From the NCBI RefSeq assembly GCF_017566145.1, contig NZ_JABFCL010000015.1, forward strand, positions 1 through 55,531: a stretch of DNA of 55,531 bases, in the 5' to 3' direction. Positions within the stretch are counted from its first letter, which is position 1, and the number at the start of each line of letters is the position of its first letter. The stretch comes from Bittarella massiliensis (ex Durand et al. 2017). Lineage in GTDB: Bacteria; Bacillota; Clostridia; Oscillospirales; Ruminococcaceae. Shown here piece after piece: positions 40,188-46,068 of this stretch. A program made the translations under genes and the position numbers. A model generated the notes under the pieces. It saw only the letters and a list, made by a program, of their open reading frames with translations. It did not search any database and was not told the DNA's origin.

Positions 40188-40348
40188 CTGTGGGATGAAA
40201 AGATAAAAGTATGAAAAGAAGGTGAGAAATAGGAGGATTCCGTTTCATCGGAATCTGTTTCTGCATCTGTAGTATAGCAAATTTGCAGGGTGTTGTATAT
40301 GCATAAAAGAGCTAAAGAAATGTGTTTTGATTTGGCGATAATGTCCTT
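40188..40348. other. AT-richer gap with two palindromes
   Basis: GATTCCG-tttcat-CGGAATC lies at about 40236-40255 and GCAAATTTGC, a perfect palindrome, at 40277-40286. The second resembles the TTTGCAAAT boxes at the Xre promoter (28291-28330), so it might be a further repressor site. No gene was seen. Confidence 0.35.
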
Positions 40349-40483
40349 TTACAGATCGTCGGCGTCCTGCACCGGCGTCTCGTCCGGGTTCAGGGGCACA
40401 CCGGTCCAGGAGCCCTGGGGGTCGGTGATGATGCGGCTTTGGGCGGCTTTTTTGCGCCGCTCCTCCCGCGCTCTCTCGGTCAT
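40349..40483 (-). CDS. Tiny conserved-looking protein with DPQGSWTGVP motif
   Basis: This 44-residue protein begins with a basic helix (TERAREERRKKAAQSRII) and ends TDPQGSWTGVPLNPDE followed by TPVQDADDL. From memory, DPQGSYTG...PVQDADDL endings recur in small hypothetical proteins of Clostridia, which makes this frame credible despite its size. A perfect AGGAGGTG precedes the ATG. No function is known; the acidic tail and the proline/glycine core suggest a protein-binding peptide. It is transcribed opposite to the genes on both sides. Confidence 0.7.
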   Translation of the reverse strand: MTERAREERRKKAAQSRIITDPQGSWTGVPLNPDETPVQDADDL

Positions 40484-40640
40484 CCTCTCACCTCCTCTCC
40501 CCAAGCGGGCCGCCGTTGGGGGCAGTGCTGCGGCGGCCTTTGCAGATAGCTTGCCCCCCTTTGGCCGGGGTATGATCGCCACCGGAGGGGACAAACTCTC
40601 CCCAGAGAGGGCTTGCGCCGACTGAAAGAGGGGTGGACAG

Positions 40641-40823
40641 ATGCGAGAGAAGGGGGGGCGCCTGCTGGCCTGGGGCGCCGGTGCGGGGGGCGCGGCCCTG
40701 CTTTTTTGGCAGCTGGGGGGCGGCCTGGCCCCCCTGTCCCCCGCCGCGGCGCAGCCGGTCGGGGCCGGGCTTCTGCTGGCCCTGTTGGCGCTGGCGGCCC
40801 ACGCCGGGCGGCGGGGGAGCTAG
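40641..40823 (+). CDS. Small two-span membrane protein
   Basis: This 60-residue protein has a basic start (REKGGR), two hydrophobic stretches (LLAWGAGAGGAALLFWQLGG and VGAGLLLALLALAAHAG) and a basic end (RRGS). AAAGAGGGG precedes the ATG. The protein is short and made of common codons, so it may not be real. It is placed before an operon of similarly small membrane proteins. Confidence 0.45.
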   Translation: MREKGGRLLAWGAGAGGAALLFWQLGGGLAPLSPAAAQPVGAGLLLALLALAAHAGRRGS

Positions 40824-40932
40824 CGCGGCTTCGCGCCCGCGCCGCAACTGGTTGTGGGCAGCGGCAGTGTCGGCAAAATCGACAAATTGTGACACCCCTT
40901 CCGGACAAAGCGCTGATTCGGGGCCAAAGAGA

Positions 40933-40961
40933 TACCCTTTTGGGAAAAAGGGGTATATACT
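40933..40961 (+). promoter_or_regulatory. Candidate control region of the small-membrane-protein operon
   Basis: TATACT (40956-40961) is a good -10, but no -35 is evident. An imperfect inverted repeat ATACCC (40932-40937) ... GGGGTAT (40951-40957) overlaps it and could be an activator or repressor site. Confidence 0.4.
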
Positions 40962-41019
40962 AAAGCTAGAAATCCACCGGCAACAGCAGTTTGCCCCAAT
41001 TGGCGGGAGGTGTTTCCCG

Positions 41020-41376
41020 ATGAAGGCAAAAAAGTGGATTGGGCGGTCGGTGCTGGCCCTGCTGGCGCTGGGGGCGCTGACGGGCTTTGGCTACCTGCTC
41101 TACACGGTGCAGCTGGAGGAAAATCGCGGCGTCCCCCTGAGCGGGGAGCAGTGGCGGTACCTGCTGGGGATCGTGGCGGGCATCGGCGGCATTCTGCTTC
41201 TCCTGCTGGTCATCGCCGGGCTCATCGGCCGGGCCACCCAGGGCCGGGAGCTGTCCGCCGGCAAGGCCGCCAAGGGCGAAGGCTGGTCCTTCTACGGATA
41301 CGACAGCTACCCGCCCGGGCGGATGGAGGGACAAAATAGGGGGAGACCCCATTTTGAAAAGAAATTGAAAAAATAA
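41020..41376 (+). CDS. Small membrane protein A of an unknown operon
   Basis: This 118-residue protein has two spans (SVLALLALGALTGFGYLLYT and LLGIVAGIGGILLLLLVIAG). A hydrophilic C-terminal tail of about 45 residues contains WSFYGYDSYPPGR and ends in Lys residues. GGGAGGTG lies 7-8 bases before the ATG. It is first in a run of four close genes for small membrane proteins. No family was recognised. The short loop and long cytoplasmic-type tail are shared in outline with the next protein. Confidence 0.72.
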   Translation: MKAKKWIGRSVLALLALGALTGFGYLLYTVQLEENRGVPLSGEQWRYLLGIVAGIGGILLLLLVIAGLIGRATQGRELSAGKAAKGEGWSFYGYDSYPPGRMEGQNRGRPHFEKKLKK

Positions 41377-41401
41377 GGGGCCGAACAAAGGAGGGTTTGA
41401 G

Positions 41402-41752
41402 ATGAAAAAAGTGTGGAAGACGACGGCCATTGTGCTCTGTTTCCTCTTTGGAGCGGGGCTGTTGTTGGCGCCGGCGCTTCTGGGCGAGGGCGGGTTTTCC
41501 CTCTCCTGGTTTGCCGGCCTGAGCGGGAAGGAGTGGTTCTACCTCGCCGTGCTGGTGCTGGCCCTGGTGGCCCTGGTGCTGCTGCCCTGCCTGATCGGCC
41601 GGGTGGGCAAGGGGGCGCCCCGCTCGCTGGACCGGACAGACCGGCCGGGCAAACAGCTCTTTTACGGCCCCAACTACGAGGAACCCACCAACCGGGAGAT
41701 CGACCGCGCCCTCAAAAAGCTGAAGGGGCAAAAGCCCGACGGGGCCCGCTAG
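41402..41752 (+). CDS. Small membrane protein B
   Basis: This 116-residue protein has an N-terminal hydrophobic segment (AIVLCFLFGAGLLLAPALLG), a second span (FYLAVLVLALVALVLLPCLI) and a C-terminal tail with KQLFYGPNYEEPTNREIDRA. Layout and length resemble protein A (span, loop with a WF/WR pair, span, tail with an aromatic Gly/Pro patch), so the two may be distant duplicates. AAAGGAGGG precedes the ATG. No function is known. Confidence 0.72.
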   Translation: MKKVWKTTAIVLCFLFGAGLLLAPALLGEGGFSLSWFAGLSGKEWFYLAVLVLALVALVLLPCLIGRVGKGAPRSLDRTDRPGKQLFYGPNYEEPTNREIDRALKKLKGQKPDGAR

Positions 41753-41788
41753 CGCGCCCGCCGGGGGAGACAGAGAGGAGGGGAGGCC

Positions 41789-42283
41789 GTGCGCATCCGC
41801 TATCGCTACAACCGCTTTCAGCGCATCTGGGAGACCGGCGGTCTCGCCTGTGTCGGGCTCTGCGCCCTCTGCCTGGGGATCAACTGGCAGAGGGTGGCGG
41901 CCGAGGGGCTGCCCACCTCCGCCCGCATCGGCGGGGTGGCCTACCTGGCACTGACGGTCTTTCAGGGCTTTACGGCGGTCTTCGCCCACCCCGAGCCGGG
42001 GGGGAAACCCCAAGAGCCCATCTACCAGCGCCCTGAGTTGACCCTCTGGGGCACCCCCCTGCGCTATGACGGGAACAGCGACTGGGGCTACTACGTCCGG
42101 CGGATGGACGCGGCGGTCATTCTGCGGGCCGCGGTGGCCGCCGTCTTTGCCCCGGCCGTCATCGCCGCCGCCTTCGGCGCGCCCCTGGGGCGCTGGTACG
42201 TGACGGCGGGGCTTGTGATCATGGCCCTCTTTTTGGGCTATGCCATCGCCCGCCTGCTGGGCCCGGCCCAGAAGCGGGACTGA
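41789..42283 (+). CDS. Four-span membrane protein C
   Basis: This 164-residue protein has four predicted spans in two pairs: GGLACVGLCALCLGINW with VAYLALTVFQGFTAVF, and AVAAVFAPAVIAAAFGAP with WYVTAGLVIMALFLGYAIA. A central loop of about 45 residues contains PIYQRPELTLWGTPLRYDGN. GTG 41789 follows GAGGAGGGGAGG. No family was recognised. It belongs to the same operon as the neighbouring small membrane proteins. Confidence 0.72.
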   Translation: MRIRYRYNRFQRIWETGGLACVGLCALCLGINWQRVAAEGLPTSARIGGVAYLALTVFQGFTAVFAHPEPGGKPQEPIYQRPELTLWGTPLRYDGNSDWGYYVRRMDAAVILRAAVAAVFAPAVIAAAFGAPLGRWYVTAGLVIMALFLGYAIARLLGPAQKRD

Positions 42284-42317
42284 CTGCCGCCCAGTGCGGC
42301 TGAGAGGAGGAGGGACC

Positions 42318-42494
42318 GTGAGCGTTGGTCTGTGGATCAAGTACGGTTTGATTTTTGTCGCGGTGATCGCCGTGGTGGCGCTGATCCTGGTGGCCTTGAG
42401 CCGCATGCGAAAGCCGCCCAAAGCCGTGGGCAAGCGGGACGAACAGCTGGGCCTCTTCCCCTTTGGGGACGACGAGGGGGGCGGACGGGTCTAG
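42318..42494 (+). CDS. Single-span small membrane protein D
   Basis: This 58-residue protein has one N-terminal span (YGLIFVAVIAVVALILVAL) and a charged tail (RMRKPPKAVGKRDEQLGLF) with an acidic end (GDDEGGG). GTG 42318 follows GAGGAGGAGGG. It is last in the operon and is followed by a strong terminator. Confidence 0.65.
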   Translation: MSVGLWIKYGLIFVAVIAVVALILVALSRMRKPPKAVGKRDEQLGLFPFGDDEGGGRV

Positions 42495-42536
42495 TCTGTG
42501 CCGCTGTGCCGAAAATGCCGTTGCCAAGTGAAACGC

Positions 42537-42583
42537 ATCCCCCGCCCAACCGCGCAGATCGCGGGAGTGGGCGGGGGATTTTT
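42537..42583 (+). terminator. Terminator of the small-membrane-protein operon
   Basis: ATCCCCCGCCCA (42537-42548) pairs with TGGGCGGGGGAT (42568-42579), followed by TTTT. Confidence 0.85.
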
Positions 42584-43100
42584 GGCGCAGTTTGGGCGCG
42601 GTGCAGTGCGGATGGGATGGCCCATCTGTCAAAACGGCTTTTCGGGACTGTTCGGCGGGGATCGCGTGGTGACAGGTGATTTTTTGCGCGGGCCGCCGTC
42701 GAGTGGTGTACCGCGGGCTTGCGGCGATCCCTGGGGCTGCCGACAACGCCCCTCCCCGAAATGGCTTGGGCGAGCGGCACCGCCACCAACCCGGTTGCCT
42801 TTTTTTTGACAGTCCGCCGGCACTGCGCCGTGCGGCGCCTTTACCGCCCCCCGCCGCTGTCAGTGGATTGGCGGCGGCCGGCTCGCCGGGCAGATCGTCT
42901 GAAAAGGCGGGACCCCTTGTTCGCCTGTCGCCATGGGGCCGGCGGCCCAGTCCCCCTTTGGCCCAGGGGAGCGCGCGCGACCACCCGGTTGCTGGGCAGG
43001 CGCCCTCGCTGTGCCGCCACACTCCAAGTAGCCGCTGCGGGGGCAAAGGCCCACACCCAACCGAGGGGGATTTGATCCCCTCCCGCTGTCCCCAAACACA
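42584..43100. other. C-rich spacer without a supported gene
   Basis: About 520 bases show no frame with both a ribosome binding site and plausible protein. Here C runs dominate the plus strand, the opposite of most other spacers in the window, matching the minus-strand genes that follow. Confidence 0.5.
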
Positions 43101-43133
43101 ACAGAGCGGCGCTGCCCGGCAACGCCGCTCTGT
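43101..43133 (-). terminator. Hairpin downstream of the DUF3021 remnant
   Basis: ACAGAGCGGCG and CGCCGCTCTGT form an 11-bp stem. The minus-strand flank TTGTGTTTG is moderately T-rich. Confidence 0.6.
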
Positions 43134-43144
43134 ATCTGGGGCCC

Positions 43145-43620
43145 TTAAAGCCCCTTGAGCCCCTGGTTGATGGCCCGCAGTTTTTGCCGCCAGTGGTGGG
43201 CCAATGCCAGCCAGAGGACCAGGTAGATGCCCAGAAAGACGACCAGGTAGCTGGCCAGCCCGGCGGCGCTCAGGGCGACCCAGCGGTTGACGGCCGCCGT
43301 GCCGATGACCGCGGCGGTGCAACAGCAGCCGTGCAGGGCGGTCTGCCGGGCCAGGCTCCACCGCTCGACCTCAAAAAAGACCGAGATGGCGGCGCAGACG
43401 GCCCCCAGCAGCCCGGAGGTGAGCAGCTGCAGCCCCACGGCGGCCAGCAGGTCGCCCCCAAGGCCGCCAACAGCTCGGGGGTCACCGGCCAGTATTCCCC
43501 CACCCCCAGGGAGATGAAGTGGCAGATGGCGGTGGAGGTGCAGCCCCCCCAGCCAAAGCCGACGACGGCCCGGACAGCCGCTTTTTTTGCACGGTTTACA
43601 GAGAACGCCCCCTCTCTCAC
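43145..43620 (-). pseudogene. DUF3021 family membrane protein, frameshifted
   Basis: DUF3021 proteins are four-span membrane proteins usually encoded right after a LytTR regulator. The first frame (GTG 43620) gives STAICHFISLGVGEYWPV and TPELLAALG. The match then continues in another frame with GDLLAAVGLQLLTSGLLGAV, VFFEVERWSLARQTALHG and a last span pair before LRAINQGLKGL. The break is at a run of five G on the coding strand (43455-43459); six G would restore one protein. The start overlaps the LytTR stop (GTGA). It may be a true mutation or a homopolymer sequencing error. Confidence 0.8.
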
Positions 43621-43759
43621 AGGCCCAGCCGCTCTTTGATGCGGGCCACGTACCGGCGGGAAATAAAGGCCCCCGTCCCCCCTTTTTGAAGCGCAGGTGG
43701 ATCACCGCCCGGGGCTCGGCCAGGCCGGGCTGCAATTTGATCTCCACCTCCACGGCCAT
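43617..43759 (-). pseudogene. LytTR regulator remnant with internal deletion
   Basis: The first ~28 codons read VEVEIKLQPGLAEPRAVIHL, the normal N-terminus of small LytTR regulators that pair with DUF3021. The last codons, in another frame, read FISRRYVARIKERLGL, the normal C-terminus. The ~100 residues between, including most of the DNA-binding domain, are missing, and the join is in a G-rich run near 43672-43687. A complete LytTR of this class has about 145-150 residues. A ribosome binding site (AAGGAGGG) and promoter remain upstream. Confidence 0.78.
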
Positions 43760-43782
43760 CCCTCCTTTTTTGATCTGGCACC

Positions 43783-43811
43783 AGTATACCCCGGCGGGGC
43801 GGGGGCGTCCA
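43783..43811 (-). promoter_or_regulatory. Promoter of the LytTR remnant
   Basis: Read on the minus strand, TGGACG (43806-43811), 17 bases, TATACT (43783-43788). GGTGCCAG directly follows, as at the flavin-protein promoter (7847-7874). Confidence 0.5.
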
Positions 43812-43850
43812 CCGCTCTTGCGCAGTTGGTCTGTGCCGGCGCGCAGCCGG

Positions 43851-43879
43851 TTGAAAAAGGGGAGCGAAAGGGGTATACT
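43851..43879 (+). promoter_or_regulatory. Promoter of the cysteine hydrolase gene
   Basis: TTGAAA (43851-43856), 17 bases, TATACT (43874-43879). Confidence 0.8.
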
Positions 43880-43908
43880 GAAAAGAAAAAACGGGAGGAA
43901 AACGCCCC

Positions 43909-44580
43909 ATGGATTTGCACGCCATCGACTACCCGTCCGCCTTTGCCGAGGCCGCCAAGCAGGTGGAGGAAAGCCTGCGCGACCTGCCCACCGCCCGCCT
44001 CGACGACTTCCCCGCCGAGGGGACTGTCTGCGCGGTGGTGGATTTGAACGTGGGCTTTTGCCGCCGGGGGGCCCTGGCCAGCCCCTACGCTGACGCGGTG
44101 GTCCCCCGGGCGGCGGCCCTGGCCCGGGCCTGCGCCGAGAGGCAGATCTACACCCTGGCCTACACCGACTGCCACCGGGACGATTCTCCCGAGTTTTCCG
44201 CCTACCCTCCCCACTGCGTCAAGGGCAGCGGGGAGGAGAAGGTGGTGGAGCAGATCGCCGCGGTGCCAGGCATCAAGATCGTGGAGAAGGCCTCCACCAA
44301 CGGCTTTCTCAACTGGTATGTCAAGGAGCTCCTCGACCGCTACGAGGTGGGGCACCTGATCGTCACCGGCTGCGTCACCGACATCTGCGTCTACCAGCTG
44401 GCGACCACCTGCAAGGCCTACGCCAACGCCGAGGGGCGGGCGCTGGACGTGGTGGTCCCCCTGGACTGCGTGGACACCTTTGACATCCCCGGGGTGCACA
44501 ACCGCGATTTTTACAACGCGGTCTTCGCCGCCTCGATGCAGGCAAACGGGGTGCGGCTGGTGGAGCGCATCGAGTGGTAG
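43909..44580 (+). CDS. Isochorismatase-family cysteine hydrolase
   Basis: This 223-residue protein has the catalytic triad of the nicotinamidase/isochorismatase fold: Asp45 in CAVVDLNVGFC, Lys127 in IVEKASTNGF and Cys160 in VTGCVTDICV. The metal-ligand style stretch YTDCHRDDSPEFSAYPPHC resembles nicotinamidases (His and Asp for a metal), which deamidate nicotinamide for NAD recycling. That substrate is likely but not proven. GGAGG lies before the ATG, and a consensus promoter is 30 bases upstream. A hairpin terminator follows. It is a single-gene unit divergent from the LytTR remnant. Confidence 0.88.
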   Translation: MDLHAIDYPSAFAEAAKQVEESLRDLPTARLDDFPAEGTVCAVVDLNVGFCRRGALASPYADAVVPRAAALARACAERQIYTLAYTDCHRDDSPEFSAYPPHCVKGSGEEKVVEQIAAVPGIKIVEKASTNGFLNWYVKELLDRYEVGHLIVTGCVTDICVYQLATTCKAYANAEGRALDVVVPLDCVDTFDIPGVHNRDFYNAVFAASMQANGVRLVERIEW

Positions 44581-44607
44581 GGGACAGATTGAATTGAGAG
44601 ACCGCCA

Positions 44608-44652
44608 AAGAGCGCGCGTCCTTTCGCCCGGTGCGAAAAGGCGCGCGCTCTT
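44608..44652 (+). terminator. Extended hairpin terminator
   Basis: AAGAGCGCGCG (44608-44618) pairs with CGCGCGCTCTT (44642-44652), with a second inner stem CCTTTCGC / GCGAAAAGG. It lies between convergent genes and probably serves both. Confidence 0.75.
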
Positions 44653-44664
44653 GTTGTGCGGCTG

Positions 44665-45291
44665 CTATTCGTCGATGATGTCTCCCTTGAGGCCCATGTT
44701 CAGCTCGTCGATTTCGGGGCGGACGCCCTTTTTTTCGTTCTGCTCCAGCCAAAAGGCGCGGTAGGCCTCCTCCATCTCGGGGGACTCGATCCCCAGGAGC
44801 AGGTGGTTGCCCCGGTCATCGTCCACCCAGTGGACGGTGACGGGGATGTTTTCACTGGCATAGGTAAAATGGTAGAGGTTAAACAGACAGGGGTCCAGGT
44901 AAAAGAGCGGTTTTCCGTTCAGATCCTCTATATCGGTGTAATACCAACTGGAATACACAGTGCCGGGGTCTTCTTCTGCGATTCGATTGATTTCCTCCCA
45001 ATCGTCATCGCTGTAGTCTTTTTTTTGAAATCTCGGCTCTATGGCTACTGAAAAAGAACCGATGTACCCCCCTCTTCCAAAAATAAGGCCGGTGGCGGAG
45101 TGGACGGGGCGGCCCTCTGTCTCGGCCATCAGTTGGGCCCAGTGTTCCCGGCTTGGGGCAAAGTCGTACTTTGCCTCGCCGGGCCTGAGGGGCGAGGGGC
45201 CTTTTTTGTTTAGGAAAAACAAGCCGACGCCAATCAGGCAGACGGCGAGCAGGACGGCTGTAATACAGGTGCATACCCTCTTCTTATTCAC
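44665..45291 (-). CDS. Membrane-anchored extracytoplasmic protein, unknown
   Basis: This 208-residue protein has a basic start, one span (TCITAVLLAVCLIGVGLFFL) and an outer domain of ~170 residues. That domain has many acidic and aromatic residues (DFAPSREHWAQLMAETEG, GGYIGSFSVAIEPRFQ, SSWYYTDIEDLNGKPLFY). No family was recognised. The GTG start follows AAAGGGGGG. A promoter (TTCAAC-17-TATACT on the minus strand, 45339-45367) lies upstream. It is divergent from locus 2 across ~290 bases, so an accessory role there is possible but unsupported. Confidence 0.7.
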   Translation of the reverse strand: MNKKRVCTCITAVLLAVCLIGVGLFFLNKKGPSPLRPGEAKYDFAPSREHWAQLMAETEGRPVHSATGLIFGRGGYIGSFSVAIEPRFQKKDYSDDDWEEINRIAEEDPGTVYSSWYYTDIEDLNGKPLFYLDPCLFNLYHFTYASENIPVTVHWVDDDRGNHLLLGIESPEMEEAYRAFWLEQNEKKGVRPEIDELNMGLKGDIIDE

Positions 45292-45338
45292 AGAAAGTCC
45301 CCCCTTTTACAGATGGAAGCAGCCATTTGTGCAACTTC

Positions 45339-45367
45339 AGTATAGCATAACAAGAAGGATAGTTGAA
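45339..45367 (-). promoter_or_regulatory. Promoter of the 44665-45291 gene
   Basis: Read on the minus strand, TTCAAC (45362-45367), 17 bases, TATACT (45339-45344). Confidence 0.55.
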
Positions 45368-45466
45368 TGATTTATAAACTTATTTTTTATATTTATATAA
45401 AAATATATATATTGCATAAATTGCGCGTTTAAAACTGTCAATTAAAGAGATATGCATATAATTGTA

Positions 45467-45497
45467 TTTACAAAACAGGAAATTATGGTAATATAAT
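45467..45497 (+). promoter_or_regulatory. Promoter of the locus 2 secreted protein
   Basis: TTTACA (45467-45472) is followed by overlapping -10 candidates TAATAT (45489-45494, 16-base spacer) and TATAAT (45492-45497, 19-base spacer) inside a very AT-rich region. The leader to the start codon is about 85 bases. Confidence 0.65.
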
Positions 45498-45581
45498 AAC
45501 AGATACAGGTAATAAAGGGAGGTGTTACCAACGGCCCAGGTAGGCTGTAAGTGAAGGCTGACGGGTATCGGAGAGGAAAGG

Positions 45582-45986
45582 ATGGGAAAAATGAAGAAGT
45601 TCGGTCTTAAGAAGGTTTTTTCGGGCCTTTTGGCGTTTGTGATGGTGCTGACGGTTTCGGCGGTGGCACTGGCGCAGGTACAGCCGAGGTACTATGATTA
45701 CTATAATATTAGCAAAGCAAAGGGTTCACAACAAACCATTGGACGTTATCTCAGTCCAAATGGAAATCTGAATGCCAGCGGACAGAATACTTCTGGCTCG
45801 TCTACGCTTAATCACATTGTAGTCAACGGGTTCAACCACGGCGTCATCTATACGCGCTATTTAAGTGGTGGACAGTCGGGCAACTTCCCGGGACAAGGTG
45901 TTACCGAAGATGAGTACCGCATTAGTATCCTGTGCGATACAGCTGGTTATCAGAGTTCAGGAGAGGCAAGTATTGCCGCTTGGTAA
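45582..45986 (+). CDS. Small secreted protein, locus 2 (precursor-like, unknown family)
   Basis: This 134-residue protein has a signal peptide: basic KMKKFGLKK, then VFSGLLAFVMVLTVSAVALA, with cleavage likely after ALA. The ~106-residue mature part is rich in Asn, Ser, Gly and Tyr with alternating hydrophobics (LNHIVVNGFNHGVIYTRYLS) and ends CDTAGYQSSGEASIAAW with a single Cys. The end pattern (VIYTRYLSGGQS, AGYQSSGEAS) resembles VYSRDVAAGGSAS and TDYQSGYGTL of the locus 1 protein. The gene has its own promoter and is followed by a hairpin and a transporter operon. It is visibly more AT-rich than most of the window. Confidence 0.75.
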   Translation: MGKMKKFGLKKVFSGLLAFVMVLTVSAVALAQVQPRYYDYYNISKAKGSQQTIGRYLSPNGNLNASGQNTSGSSTLNHIVVNGFNHGVIYTRYLSGGQSGNFPGQGVTEDEYRISILCDTAGYQSSGEASIAAW

Positions 45987-46002
45987 CTGGATAGACTGTG
46001 AT

Positions 46003-46032
46003 GGGAGGGTTTGAGGAAACTCAAACTCTCCC
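46003..46032 (+). terminator. Stem-loop between secreted-protein gene and transporter genes, locus 2
   Basis: GGGAGGGTTTGAG and CTCAAACTCTCCC pair (one G-T) around a GAAA tetraloop. No T tract follows, so it is more likely an mRNA-stabilising or partly terminating hairpin. It takes the same place as the terminator at 12890-12924 in locus 1. Confidence 0.65.
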
Positions 46033-46068
46033 GTTGCATATATAGATAAAAGCTAGGGGGAAAGAAAA

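Noticed and set aside
26607..40348. Search by eye for attL/attR direct repeats around the phage island
   Set aside because: Only short GC-rich similarities such as GGCCCCGCGG were found, which are expected by chance. No convincing attachment site or integrase was seen.
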